Positions 20,639 to 29,209 of a stretch of 57,258 bases of DNA are shown here, piece by piece. This stretch comes from an uncultured Pseudomonas sp. (lineage in GTDB: Bacteria; Pseudomonadota; Gammaproteobacteria; Pseudomonadales; Pseudomonadaceae). The stretch spans positions 1 through 57,258 of the forward strand of contig NZ_CAMPHV010000036.1 of the NCBI RefSeq assembly GCF_946886105.1, in the 5' to 3' direction. Both the position numbers and the translations under genes were made by a program. The stretch's first letter is position 1. The number at the start of each line of letters is the position of its first letter. The notes beneath the pieces are model-generated. The model worked only from the letters and a program-made list of their open reading frames with translations. It had not been told where the DNA came from and made no database searches.

Positions 20639-21580
20639 ATGAATCTATTGCAAAGCCTCAAAGCCAAGCTGCTGCGCGCCCTCGCCAAGCGCATGAAAGG
20701 CAAATTCGTCTACGACGCGGCGCAGTTTCCGCTGCGCGCGGTCGCCGAGGAATTTATCCCGACTGCCTGGGGACCCGCGCGGGCGTTGTTCTACTGGCCC
20801 AACACAGCGTCCGCACAGCCGCTGCCGGTGTATCTGAACCTGCATGGCGGCGGCTTCGTCGCCGGCGTGCCCGAGCACGACGACAGCTATTGCCGTCGCC
20901 TGGCGCATAACCTGGGTTGCCTGGTGGTTAATCTCGATTATGTGCTGGCGCCGGAACAGCCATTCCCCGCCGGCTTGCGGCAGTCGTTCGCGGTACTCGA
21001 ATGGCTGGCCGAACAAGCCACCGCGCTGGGCATCGACCCGCAGAGAATCGCTGTCGGTGGGCACAGTGCTGGCGGCAACCTGGCCACCGGGGTGGCCAAC
21101 CTGGCCCGTGGACATCAGCGGCTAAAGGTGGTGCATCAAGTAATCGACTACGCGGCGCTGGATGTGAGTCAGGATCCGGCATTCAAGCACTCCAGTCTCG
21201 ACCAGCCCTTGCTGCGTCCTGGGTTGATGCGTTTCTTCAACAGCTGCTATCTGAGCGATCCGGCCCAGGCCCTCGATCCGCTGGTGTCGCCGCTGCTGGC
21301 CACGGTCGGCGAACTGCGCGGCATGCCGCCCGCCACCCTGATCACCGCCGAGTACGATGTACTGCGCGCTGAGGGTGAGGCTTATGCGGAAAAACTGCGC
21401 CAGGCCGGCGTACCGGTGACCGAGCGGATGTTTGCCGGTTGCGATCATATGTTCACCCACCTGGGCCCGGACGACTCGGCGGAGCAGGCCTGGCAGTTGA
21501 TGGAGGATGGGTTGCGTGGGGCGTTTCGGGTTGAGAAGGGCGAGGCGGTTGCCGTCAGTAGTGCCGATGCGCTGGTCTAG
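20639..21580 (+). CDS. Alpha/beta hydrolase (hormone-sensitive lipase family)
   Basis: 313-aa cytoplasmic esterase. The oxyanion-hole motif HGGGF (about residues 70-74) and the nucleophile elbow GHSAGG (about 141-146) define the HSL/family IV esterases. The Asp and His lie in the C-terminal third (CDHMFTHL). It follows calB by 32 bp with an AAGGAG site, so the two are probably cotranscribed. It might hydrolyse phenylpropanoid esters, but nothing in the sequence proves this. Confidence 0.85.
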   Translation: MNLLQSLKAKLLRALAKRMKGKFVYDAAQFPLRAVAEEFIPTAWGPARALFYWPNTASAQPLPVYLNLHGGGFVAGVPEHDDSYCRRLAHNLGCLVVNLDYVLAPEQPFPAGLRQSFAVLEWLAEQATALGIDPQRIAVGGHSAGGNLATGVANLARGHQRLKVVHQVIDYAALDVSQDPAFKHSSLDQPLLRPGLMRFFNSCYLSDPAQALDPLVSPLLATVGELRGMPPATLITAEYDVLRAEGEAYAEKLRQAGVPVTERMFAGCDHMFTHLGPDDSAEQAWQLMEDGLRGAFRVEKGEAVAVSSADALV

Positions 21581-21595
21581 AATTGACCAATGACT

Positions 21596-21704
21596 GTAGG
21601 AGCCAGGGGGACGCCCAGTCCTTGCTGGCGATCAACAAACCTACAAGCGCCAACGATTTGCGGGGGCGCCTGGATCACCGGATCGCCAGCAAGCTGGCTC
21701 CTAC
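21596..21704. repeat. Diverged copy of the AGCCAGCTTGCTGG palindrome
   Basis: GTAGGAGCCAG at 21596 and GATCGCCAGCAAGCTGGCTCCTAC ending at 21704 are the two arms of the 8935 family. They are separated by a longer, imperfect centre. The element fills the gap between the hydrolase and the TetR gene. Confidence 0.7.
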
Positions 21705-21794
21705 ACATTGGGGGCCGACTCGATCCGGCGCGGGCTTTCGCCGGCATGCCGCGCTAAGCTAGGTGCCGCGTCATGCCGATCAGTAGAAGCCCTT

Positions 21795-22460
21795 ATGCCT
21801 GAAACCACCCCTCAGCCCGCCAAGCGCGGTCGCGGCCGGCCGCCGTTGCGTAGCCGCGACGAGCAAATGAGCCAACTGCTGGATGCCGCGGCGCTCGAAC
21901 TCGGCAGCGGCAATTTCGCCAACGTCACTATGGACGCCATCGCGCGTTCGGCCGGTATTTCGAAAAAGACCCTCTATCAATTGGTCGCCAGCAAGGAAGA
22001 GCTGATGTCGCTGCTGGTGGCGCGCGATCTGTCCACCCTCGAATTACTGCTGGAAAGCGGTATCGACTGCGCCGAGAGTTTGCTGGCCGAGCTACGCATG
22101 TACCTCTACCTGTGGGCACGTCTGACCCTTTCGCCGTTGGCCTTGGGGATCTATCTGCTGGCCGCGCAAGGGCGCGAGAACGCGCCGGGTATCGCGCGGA
22201 TCTGGTATCAGGAGGGCGGGGCACGTTGCCTGAATCTATTGCGCGGTTGGCTGGACAAGGCTGCGGGCAAAGGCTTGTTGGCGCGTGAGGATGTCGAGCC
22301 GGCGGTCGAGTTGATCGACGCGCTGCTGATCTCGCAGCCGCTCAAGCTGTTCACCCTTGGGGTGCAGCAAAGCTGGTCCGACGAGCAGATCGGCGAGCGA
22401 GTCGAGGTGGCCCTGGGGATGTTCGGCAGGTGTTTCATACGCGGCGCTGCCGCGTCTTGA
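21795..22460 (+). CDS. TetR/AcrR-family regulator
   Basis: 221 aa from ATG 21795. A basic N-terminus (KRGRGRPPLR) precedes the TetR HTH at about residues 25-70 (AALELGSGNFANVTMDAIARSAGISKKTLYQLVASKEEL). The ligand-binding C-terminal half has no recognisable subfamily. It lies between the calB-hydrolase pair and vanR in the same direction. It may control the neighbouring hydrolase, but no operator was identified. Confidence 0.85.
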   Translation: MPETTPQPAKRGRGRPPLRSRDEQMSQLLDAAALELGSGNFANVTMDAIARSAGISKKTLYQLVASKEELMSLLVARDLSTLELLLESGIDCAESLLAELRMYLYLWARLTLSPLALGIYLLAAQGRENAPGIARIWYQEGGARCLNLLRGWLDKAAGKGLLAREDVEPAVELIDALLISQPLKLFTLGVQQSWSDEQIGERVEVALGMFGRCFIRGAAAS

Positions 22461-22514
22461 TCGCGTGCTGGCTGCGCTATGATGGCGCGCATTGCAGAGT
22501 GGTTGGGGGATGGT

Positions 22515-23240
22515 ATGAGTAAGCCGGGTCAGCGCGTTCTGATCGCGCTGCGCAAGATGATCGCCTCGGGGGAACTGGCCGCGGGCGAGCGCATCGCCGA
22601 GATTCCCACCGCCGAATTGCTCCAGGTGTCGCGTACGCCGGTGCGTATCGCTTTTCGTACCCTGGAGCAGGAGGGCCTGCTGGTCAAATGCGCCGGGCGC
22701 GGCTACACCGTGCGCGCGGTCAGCCCGGCCGACATCGCCGGCGCGGTCGAGGTGCGCGGGGTGCTCGAGGGCCTGGCCGCGCGCCAGGCGGCGGAGCGGG
22801 GTATCGATGCCGAGGTGCGCGAGGCCCTGCAGGAGTGCCTGGAGCAGGGCGACCGGTTGTTTCAGAAGGGGCATGTCGTGGAAGAGGATCTGGAGAGCTA
22901 CCACGACCTCAATATGCGCTTCCATCAACTGATTCTTACCGCCAGCGGCAACCCGGCCATCGCCGAGGCCCTGGCGCGTAACGACCACCTGCCGTTCGCT
23001 TCGGTCAGCTCGCTGGCGGTAGACCTGCATGACATGTCCCGCGAATACCGCCGCTTCAATTTCGCCCATATGCAGCACCATGCGGTGTTCGACGCGCTGA
23101 TCAACGGCCAGGGCGCACGGGCCGAAGCGATCATGCGCGAACACGCCAACGCGACCCTGCGCTACGCGGAAATCTTCGGTCCGATCCCGGTCGCCAGCGA
23201 AGGGCTCAAGGTGATTCAGAAGGGTGTCGGATCACCGTAG
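22515..23240 (+). CDS. vanR: GntR-family vanillate repressor
   Basis: FadR-subfamily GntR regulator, 241 aa from ATG 22515 (an ATG 12 codons earlier is possible). The winged HTH is at about residues 5-70 (ALRKMIASGELAAGERIAEI, then VSRTPVRIAFRTLEQEGLL). The FCD effector domain follows with its metal-binding His residues (FHQLI, HHAVFDAL). It lies beside vanAB, and a VanR-type palindrome sits at the vanA promoter. Its stop codon lies in the first bases of a dispersed repeat. Confidence 0.9.
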   Translation: MSKPGQRVLIALRKMIASGELAAGERIAEIPTAELLQVSRTPVRIAFRTLEQEGLLVKCAGRGYTVRAVSPADIAGAVEVRGVLEGLAARQAAERGIDAEVREALQECLEQGDRLFQKGHVVEEDLESYHDLNMRFHQLILTASGNPAIAEALARNDHLPFASVSSLAVDLHDMSREYRRFNFAHMQHHAVFDALINGQGARAEAIMREHANATLRYAEIFGPIPVASEGLKVIQKGVGSP

Positions 23241-23621
23241 GGTGGGTCGGGCCGCGCAGGTTAGCGGCGCTAACCTCCGAGCGATACAGGCACCGCTATC
23301 TTGGCGTGCCGCGTAATCCACCAGGCGATATTCCTGCGTTGCGCCAGTTTCGTAGCCTGGATAAGCGCCAGCGCAATCCGGGAAATTTGTTGCTCCAGCC
23401 GGGATTTCCCCGGATTGCATCCGGGCTACAAGAGCGAGGTAGGGTGGATCGGGGCGCGTAGCTGACGCCTTTTTTCATCCACCATCGCAATTGGTGGATG
23501 GGTGAAGCGTCATCCACCCTACGGTTCCTGTTCGGTAAATTCGTAGCCTGGATAAGCGCCAGCGCAATCCGGGAAATTTGTTGCCCCAACCGGGATTTCC
23601 CCCGGATTGCATCCGGGCTAC
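23238..23621. repeat. Composite repeat cluster between vanR and vanB
   Basis: At least four elements abut. A GTAGGGTGGGTCGGG element begins at the vanR stop. Two near-identical GTAGCCTGGATAAGCGCCAGCGC...GGATTGCATCCGGGCTAC units lie at 23352-23429 and 23543-23621. Between them a GTAGGGTGG/CCACCCTAC inverted element occupies 23439-23522. No gene fits. The two CCGG units are direct repeats of about 79 bp. Confidence 0.8.
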
Positions 23622-23624
23622 GAC

Positions 23625-24578
23625 TTATAAATCCAACACCAACAACGGACTCTTCGCCCGCGAGCAGCAGGGGGTGAATTGGTCGTTGCGCGCCTGTTCG
23701 TGCTCGGTCAGGTAGAGGTCGCGGTGTTCCGGTTCGCCGGCCAGTACGCCGGTCAGGCAGGTGCCGCAGATGCCTTGCTCGCAGGACAGCTGAATCTCGA
23801 TGCCGGATGCTTCCAGCGCTTCGGCGACGCTTTTGTCGGCGGGGATCTGGATGATCCGGCCGCTGCTATTGATCTGCACGGCGAAGCTGCCGTCGTTGTC
23901 GTGGTTGCTCGGTGCGGCGGTGAAATACTCGCGGTGCGCGCGTTCGTCTGGCCAGCCCTGGGCTTTGGCGGTGTCCAGCACATGCGCCATAAAACCACCA
24001 GGCCCGCAGACATACAGATGCGTGCCGGCATCGGGATCGGCGAGCAGCGCGGCGGCATCCAGGCGCTGTTCGGCATCGCCATCGTCGAAATGCAGGTGCA
24101 CGCGTTCGGCGAAGGGCGCGGCCCGCAGGCGCTCGATAAAGGCCGCGCGCTCGATGGAGCGGGCGCAGTAGTGCAGTTCGAACTCGGCGCCGAGCTGGTG
24201 CAGACGCTCGGCCATGCAGAGGATCGGGGTGATGCCGATGCCGCCAGCGAACAACAGGCTGCGTTGGGCATCCTCGCTCAGCGGGAAGAGGTTGCGCGGC
24301 TCGCTGATCGACAGCGTCCGGCCCACCTGCAGCTGCTCGTGTACGGCCAGGGAGCCGCCGCGCGAGGCGGGGTCCTTGAGCACGCCGATCAGGTAGCTCC
24401 GGGTTTCCCAAGGTGGATTGCACAGCGAGTATTGGCGGATCAGGCCGCCGGGCAGGTGCACGTCGATATGGGCGCCGGCGGCGAATGCCGGCAGCGGCGC
24501 GCCGTCGACGCGGGCCAGTTCGAAGCTGCAGATATCCTGGGCCTGGTTGTTGCGTGCGACTACGGATACTTCGATCAC
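23625..24578 (-). CDS. vanB: Vanillate O-demethylase reductase subunit
   Basis: Reductase component (317 aa) carrying electrons from NAD(P)H to VanA. It is a phthalate dioxygenase-reductase type protein. The FMN-binding barrel comes first (RQYSLCN near 49-55), then the NAD domain ([15 protein letters not shown]). A C-terminal plant-type [2Fe-2S] domain has ligands Cys266, Cys271, Cys274 and Cys304. It follows vanA by 46 bp in one operon. The repeat cluster begins immediately past its stop. Confidence 0.96.
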   Translation of the reverse strand: MIEVSVVARNNQAQDICSFELARVDGAPLPAFAAGAHIDVHLPGGLIRQYSLCNPPWETRSYLIGVLKDPASRGGSLAVHEQLQVGRTLSISEPRNLFPLSEDAQRSLLFAGGIGITPILCMAERLHQLGAEFELHYCARSIERAAFIERLRAAPFAERVHLHFDDGDAEQRLDAAALLADPDAGTHLYVCGPGGFMAHVLDTAKAQGWPDERAHREYFTAAPSNHDNDGSFAVQINSSGRIIQIPADKSVAEALEASGIEIQLSCEQGICGTCLTGVLAGEPEHRDLYLTEHEQARNDQFTPCCSRAKSPLLVLDL

Positions 24579-24624
24579 GGTACGCTCCTTACTGAGCGGA
24601 AATAGAGGGGCGGGTGCACGGCGT

Positions 24625-25686
24625 TCAACTGCTGGCGATCAGCTCGGGCGCCGCAACCGGCGCGCGTTCCTGGGCGATCAGGCGTTCGAGGATGCGCCGC
24701 GACTGCACGCCGCCGGCGTCGATATTCAGCTTGAGCAGTTGGCGCTGCGGATGGGCCAGCAGGTTGGCCTGCTGCTGTTCGAGCATCTGCAGGTCCTCGC
24801 TGAAGATCTTGCCCTGGCCTTCGCGGATGCTTGCGGTGAGTTCCTGGTCCTCGGGCTTGAAGCTGCGCGCCATGCCCCAGAAGTACCAGATCGAGGTCTC
24901 GGTTTCCGGGGTGATGAAATCGACCACGATGCTCGCCGCCTTGTCGGCCGGCGCGGCCTGATAACCGCCCTTGCCGGCATGAGCCACGCCGACCTCGATC
25001 AACACATGGCTCGGCGGGGTGAAGCGGCAGATCTGCCAGCGGTCCACCGGCACGTCGTCGGCCAGGCCGTTGCCGCGCAGGGCCATGCGCCAGAACGGCG
25101 GGGCCATGATGTTTTCCATATGCCGGCTGGTGACCACGCTGTCGCCCTCGACCGTGGTCACCGGCGCGACCTCGTCGATTTCCTTCTGACCGATGCTGGA
25201 GGCGTGCACGTAGGTCTCGTGGGTCAGGTCCATCAGGTTGTCGATCATCAGGCGGTAGTCGCAGTTGATATGGAACAGCCCGCCGCCATAGGCCCAATCT
25301 GGGTTGTCGGCCCACTCAAGGTGATGGATCAGTGCCGGGTCGGCCTGCGCGGCATCGCCCGGCCAGACCCAGATAAAGCCGTAGCGCTCCTCCACCGGGT
25401 AGCTGCGGATGCACGGGAAGCCGCGTACGCGCTGACCGGGCATCGCTGCGGTCTTGCCGTCGGCGCCCATGGCCAGGCCGTGATAGCCGCAGACCAGTTG
25501 GCCATCCTCGACGAAACCCAGGGACAGCGGCGCGCCACGGTGCGGGCAGAAGTCCTCGACCGCCGCGACTTTGCCTTGCGGCCCGCGATAGAAGGCGATT
25601 TTCTCCCCGCAGATCTGCCGGCCCAGGGGCTTCTCGGCGATCTCGTCCGGGGTGCAGGCTACATACCAGGTGTTTTTCGGGAACAT
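24625..25686 (-). CDS. vanA: Vanillate O-demethylase oxygenase subunit
   Basis: Rieske non-heme iron oxygenase that demethylates vanillate to protocatechuate and formaldehyde. 353 aa. Rieske ligands are Cys47, His49, Cys66 and His69 (FCPHRG and CGYHG). The catalytic domain carries the mononuclear Fe site region ([15 protein letters not shown]). Start follows GGAGAGCCTCC. Under a VanR-type operator, it is first of vanAB. No formaldehyde dehydrogenase is seen nearby. Confidence 0.97.
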   Translation of the reverse strand: MFPKNTWYVACTPDEIAEKPLGRQICGEKIAFYRGPQGKVAAVEDFCPHRGAPLSLGFVEDGQLVCGYHGLAMGADGKTAAMPGQRVRGFPCIRSYPVEERYGFIWVWPGDAAQADPALIHHLEWADNPDWAYGGGLFHINCDYRLMIDNLMDLTHETYVHASSIGQKEIDEVAPVTTVEGDSVVTSRHMENIMAPPFWRMALRGNGLADDVPVDRWQICRFTPPSHVLIEVGVAHAGKGGYQAAPADKAASIVVDFITPETETSIWYFWGMARSFKPEDQELTASIREGQGKIFSEDLQMLEQQQANLLAHPQRQLLKLNIDAGGVQSRRILERLIAQERAPVAAPELIASS

Positions 25687-25719
25687 GGAGGCTCTCCTGA
25701 GTGGGCCTTGGTTGTTTTT

Positions 25720-25759
25720 ATTGGATCCAATAATTCCCGTTGGTGTGTCTGGGTGTCAA
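25720..25759 (-). promoter_or_regulatory. vanA promoter and VanR operator
   Basis: ATTGGATCCAAT (25720-25731) is a perfect 12-bp palindrome identical in form to the VanR operator reported for Caulobacter and other bacteria. On the minus strand TTGACA (25759-25754) and GAATTA (25736-25731), 17 bp apart, form a promoter whose -10 adjoins the palindrome. A second, degenerate copy (10 of 12) lies at 25880-25891. Confidence 0.82.
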
Positions 25760-25879
25760 AGTAAAAGTCTACGCGCAGGCGTGTTTGTGGTCGATTATCG
25801 GACAGCTAAAGGTTTGTACCGGTGATTTGGTGTTGTGTGGCGTATCTTGCGGTTATTTCGAGTTTGGCGATTTGTTATC

Positions 25880-25891
25880 TGTGGATCCAAT
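25880..25891. promoter_or_regulatory. Second VanR-like site
   Basis: TGTGGATCCAAT matches the vanA operator palindrome at 10 of 12 bases, 149 bp further from vanA. It could be an auxiliary operator or chance. Confidence 0.4.
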
Positions 25892-25944
25892 TACTTGGCG
25901 GTAGGGCGAGCAACTCCCCTGGTGCGCTTTGCGCGGAAAAGACT

Positions 25945-26076
25945 GGTGCGCATGGCGCACAACGGCCGTGATCATCCTCGTAGCCCGGATGCAATCCGGG
26001 GAAAGCTTGTGCGGCTGATATCGCTCCCCGGATTTCATCCGGGCTACAAGAATGCTTGTGCGCGCGGCGCACCCTA
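25945..26076. repeat. Nested repeat pair between vanA and the sigma54 regulator
   Basis: GTAGCCCGGATGCAATCCGGGG (25980-26001) and its complement-like arm (26026-26047) form a large hairpin. It is flanked on both sides by GTGCGC-rich arms of the 11442 family (from 25945, to 26074). The element ends just before the stop of the regulator gene, so it may terminate that transcript. Confidence 0.7.
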
Positions 26077-26089
26077 CAAGGACGATTCG

Positions 26090-27943
26090 CTACCCGTCCG
26101 CCGGCCGGCGCGACAGGCGATAGGACAGTTGCGCGCGGGTCAGGCCGAGGCGGCGGGCGGCTTCGGAGACGTTGCCTTTCACCTCGGCCATGCAGTGGTC
26201 GATCATCGCGTCTTCGACTTCCTGCAACGACAACCGGCTCAGGTCCTTGTCGCCGAACAGGGCGTGCAGCGCTTCCGGCGGTTGCGCCGACGCCGGGCTG
26301 GGCTGCCTGTCGGTTGCTGCCTGGCCGGTTGGCGTCTGCTCGTGGGGCGCCGCGGCCAATTGGCCGCGGGTGCCGATGGAGAATATCGGCTGGGCCAGGC
26401 GTTCGCCGCTGGTGAACAGGTGCGCCAGGTCGATGGCGCCGCCATCCGGGGCGCTGATCACGCCGCGTTCCACCAGGTTCTGTAGCTCGCGGATATTGCC
26501 GGGGAAGTCGTAGCCCAGCAGGGTGTCGGCGGTGCGTGGGGTGAAGCCGCTGAGTTGACGACCGTGGCGCTGGGTGAAGCGATGCAGGAAGTGGGTCATC
26601 AGCAGCGGGATGTCCTCCTTGCGTTCGCGCAGCGGCGGCAGGTGGATCGGGAATACGTTGAGGCGGAAGAACAGGTCCTCGCGGAACTCGCCGCGTTGGG
26701 CGGCGGCGCGCAGGTCGACGTTGGTCGCGGCGACCACCCGCACATCGACCTTCAGGGTACGGCTGCCGCCGACCCGCTCGATCTCGCCTTCTTGCAGGGC
26801 GCGCAGCAGCTTGCCCTGGGCGACCAGGCTGAGGGTGGCGATCTCGTCGAGGAACAGGGTGCCGCCGTCGGCGCGTTCAAAGCGTCCGGCGCGTGACTGG
26901 GTGGCGCCGGTGAAGGCGCCGCGCTCGACGCCGAACAGTTCCGACTCCATCAGGTTTTCCGGAATGGCGGCGCAGTTGATCGCGACGAAAGGCGCGTCGG
27001 TGCGCGGGCTGATGCGGTGCAGCATGCGCGCGAACATCTCCTTGCCGACCCCGGATTCGCCGGTGAACAGCACGGTCGCCTGGGTCGGCGCGACCCGCCG
27101 CAACATATGGCAGGCGGCATTGAAGGCCGAGGAGATGCCGACCATATCGCTGTCCTGCGCTGCACTCGGTTCGCTTTGCAAACCCGCCGGTAGGGCGCCC
27201 TTGTCGGCGCCTTTGCCATCGCTTTTGCGTGCGGCCGTGCTACCGCCACTGCCGACGAAGGGTTCGGCGTTGAGGTCGGCCAGATCCTCTTCGGCGTCGT
27301 CCCATTCCTCCGCGGGTTTACCGACCAGGCGGCAGATATTGGAGCCGGTCGAGCGGCATTCGACTTCGCGGTAGAGGATCAACCGGCCGACCATCGCCGA
27401 GGTGTAGCCGGTGGCGTAGCCGGTCTGCATCCAGCAGGCCGGTTCGGTGCCGATGCCGTAATGGGCGATGTGCTCATCGTCCTCGCTGGAGTGATGCCAG
27501 AGGAACTCGCCGTAATAGGTGCCGAGGTTCATGTCGAATTCGAAGTGCACGGTTTCGACCTTCACCGCCCCTTCGATCGCATGAATGATCGGGCCGGCGG
27601 CGAACACCGCCAGGGTGTCGGCATCCGGGAAGCGTTCCCTGACCAGGGCCGCGTCCCGCGCGCCGCAGTGGTAGCCGGTGCGCCGCATGATGCCGCGGGC
27701 ACGCGCCAGGCCCATGCTTTCGATCAGCTCGCGGCGCAGCGCCCCGAGGCCGCTGCTGTGCATCAGCAGCATGCGCGCACCGTTCAGCCAGATGCGTCCG
27801 TCGCCGGGGCTGAACATCAGGGCTTCGGTCAGGTCCTGCAGGGTCGGCGCGGCGCCGGGCGGCAACTGCTCGCTGGCACCGCGGGCGGGAGATTTCTGCG
27901 TGCCGCGGGTGAGTTCGGCCAGGGAGATCAACTTATCTGCCAT
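26090..27943 (-). CDS. Sigma54-dependent activator of XylR/DmpR type
   Basis: 617 aa from ATG 27943 ([11 protein letters not shown]) after AAGGA; an earlier in-frame ATG exists. Domains in order: N-terminal XylR_N/V4R aromatic-sensing region (about 35-220, ending in a Cys-containing segment before the linker), AAA+ domain and Fis-type HTH ([20 protein letters not shown]). The AAA+ domain carries Walker A GESGVGKE, the sigma54 loop GAFTGA and Walker B GGTLFLDE. It is divergent from calA, whose upstream region has a good -24/-12 promoter, so it probably activates the calA operon in response to coniferyl alcohol or a related phenol. The effector is inferred. Confidence 0.92.
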   Translation of the reverse strand: MADKLISLAELTRGTQKSPARGASEQLPPGAAPTLQDLTEALMFSPGDGRIWLNGARMLLMHSSGLGALRRELIESMGLARARGIMRRTGYHCGARDAALVRERFPDADTLAVFAAGPIIHAIEGAVKVETVHFEFDMNLGTYYGEFLWHHSSEDDEHIAHYGIGTEPACWMQTGYATGYTSAMVGRLILYREVECRSTGSNICRLVGKPAEEWDDAEEDLADLNAEPFVGSGGSTAARKSDGKGADKGALPAGLQSEPSAAQDSDMVGISSAFNAACHMLRRVAPTQATVLFTGESGVGKEMFARMLHRISPRTDAPFVAINCAAIPENLMESELFGVERGAFTGATQSRAGRFERADGGTLFLDEIATLSLVAQGKLLRALQEGEIERVGGSRTLKVDVRVVAATNVDLRAAAQRGEFREDLFFRLNVFPIHLPPLRERKEDIPLLMTHFLHRFTQRHGRQLSGFTPRTADTLLGYDFPGNIRELQNLVERGVISAPDGGAIDLAHLFTSGERLAQPIFSIGTRGQLAAAPHEQTPTGQAATDRQPSPASAQPPEALHALFGDKDLSRLSLQEVEDAMIDHCMAEVKGNVSEAARRLGLTRAQLSYRLSRRPADG

Positions 27944-27986
27944 TGGAAAATCCTTAATCGGATTAATCATATTCCGCATAGTGCAG

Positions 27987-28007
27987 GATGATTTTGCTGA
28001 AATCATC
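27987..28007. promoter_or_regulatory. Candidate upstream activator site for the calA promoter
   Basis: GATGATTT and AAATCATC form a perfect 8-bp inverted repeat around TGCTG, centred about 125 bp before the expected calA transcription start. That is the distance used by XylR/DmpR-type activators. A 10-bp palindrome AAGTCGACTT follows at 28016-28025. Confidence 0.5.
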
Positions 28008-28107
28008 ACTTTTTTAAGTCGACTTTAGTCGCGCTCCGCAGGCTGGTTTCCCGGTGATATTCCGCAAATGCGCGTGCTAGATGGGTTTCTTCTTCGCGCT
28101 CGGCACA

Positions 28108-28123
28108 TGGCATATCGATTGCT
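28108..28123 (+). promoter_or_regulatory. Sigma54 promoter of the calA operon
   Basis: TGGCATATCGATTGCT matches the -24/-12 consensus TGGCAC-N5-TTGC with exact GG-N10-GC spacing. It is 102 bp before the calA start and downstream of the divergent sigma54 activator gene. Confidence 0.8.
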
Positions 28124-28225
28124 AGAACTAGTTACCGACTTTAACTAATTCGGCAATAACAACATGGCTTGGCTGCCGTCGACCTTGCGCCAGCAGCACA
28201 AGCACGACTGAATCGGGAAACCCGC

Positions 28226-28993
28226 ATGAAGCTGACCAATAAGACGATAGTCGTGACCGGGGTCTCCTCGGGCATCGGCGCCGAAACTGCCAGAACCCTG
28301 CGTGCCCATGGTGCCACCGTCATAGGTGTGGACCGCAACGAACCCAGCCTGAGTCTGGATGCTTTCGTCCAGGCCGACCTGAGTCATCCCGATGCCATCG
28401 ATGCCGCCGTGCAACAGCTGCCGGCGCAGATCGACGGTCTGTGCAATATAGCCGGTGTGCCCGGCACCGCCGACCCGCAGTTGTTGGCGCGGGTCAACTA
28501 CCTGGGCCTGCGCCATTTGAGCGAGGCCGCGCTGCCGCGCATCCGTGCGGGCGGGTCGATCGTCAACGTCGCCTCGGTGCTCGGCGCCGAATGGCCGCAG
28601 CGCCTGGAACTGCACCGCACCCTCGGCCTGGTCAGCGGTTTCGCCGCAGGCGAAGCCTGGCTCCGCGAGCACCCGGTGGAGGATCAGACCTGTTACCAGT
28701 ACTTCAAGGAAGCGCTGATCGTCTGGAGCCAGATCCAGGCGCAGCCCTGGTTCCTGCGCACCTCGGTGCGGATGAACTGCGTGGCGCCCGGCCCAGTGTT
28801 CACCCCCATCCTCAACGATTTCGTGACCATGGTCGGCGCCGATCGCGTGCAGGCCGATGCGCACCGCATGAAGCGCCCGGCCTATGCCGACGAAATCGCC
28901 CCGGTGATCGCCTTTCTCTGCGCCGACGAGTCGCGCTGGATCAACGGCGTGAACATTGCGGTCGATGGCGGCTTGGCCTCGACCTATCTCTGA
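28226..28993 (+). CDS. calA: Coniferyl alcohol dehydrogenase (SDR)
   Basis: Short-chain dehydrogenase, 255 aa from ATG 28226, predicted to oxidize coniferyl alcohol to coniferyl aldehyde with NAD+. The cofactor motif is TGVSSGIG (residues 11-18). The active site Ser lies in VNVASVLG and Tyr/Lys in YQYFKEAL. An insertion of about 25 residues between the Ser and Tyr is typical of the CalA/3alpha-HSD subgroup. With calB, vdh and van it completes the coniferyl alcohol route. It follows a sigma54 promoter and leads a likely 7-gene unit. Confidence 0.88.
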   Translation: MKLTNKTIVVTGVSSGIGAETARTLRAHGATVIGVDRNEPSLSLDAFVQADLSHPDAIDAAVQQLPAQIDGLCNIAGVPGTADPQLLARVNYLGLRHLSEAALPRIRAGGSIVNVASVLGAEWPQRLELHRTLGLVSGFAAGEAWLREHPVEDQTCYQYFKEALIVWSQIQAQPWFLRTSVRMNCVAPGPVFTPILNDFVTMVGADRVQADAHRMKRPAYADEIAPVIAFLCADESRWINGVNIAVDGGLASTYL

Positions 28994-29209
28994 TCGATTT
29001 ATCGGGCGGGTCCGATAGCGACGCCCTTCGCCCTCGGCTGGGGGTGGCGCGAATAGCCGGATGGGAGGCCGGTTGCGGGCCTTGAAGACAACGGCAACTG
29101 AACCTGGGGAGCGAACAGCCGGAGCCAGTCCACCACAGCAAACAAACCATAGCCTCGGCGGCCATATGGCCGAGGGGCAGTTTCGATAATAAGAACAATG
29201 AGGAAAGCC

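Noticed and set aside
25880..25891. Promoter of another gene at the second VanR-like site
   Set aside because: No gene starts nearby on either strand; kept only as a possible auxiliary operator.
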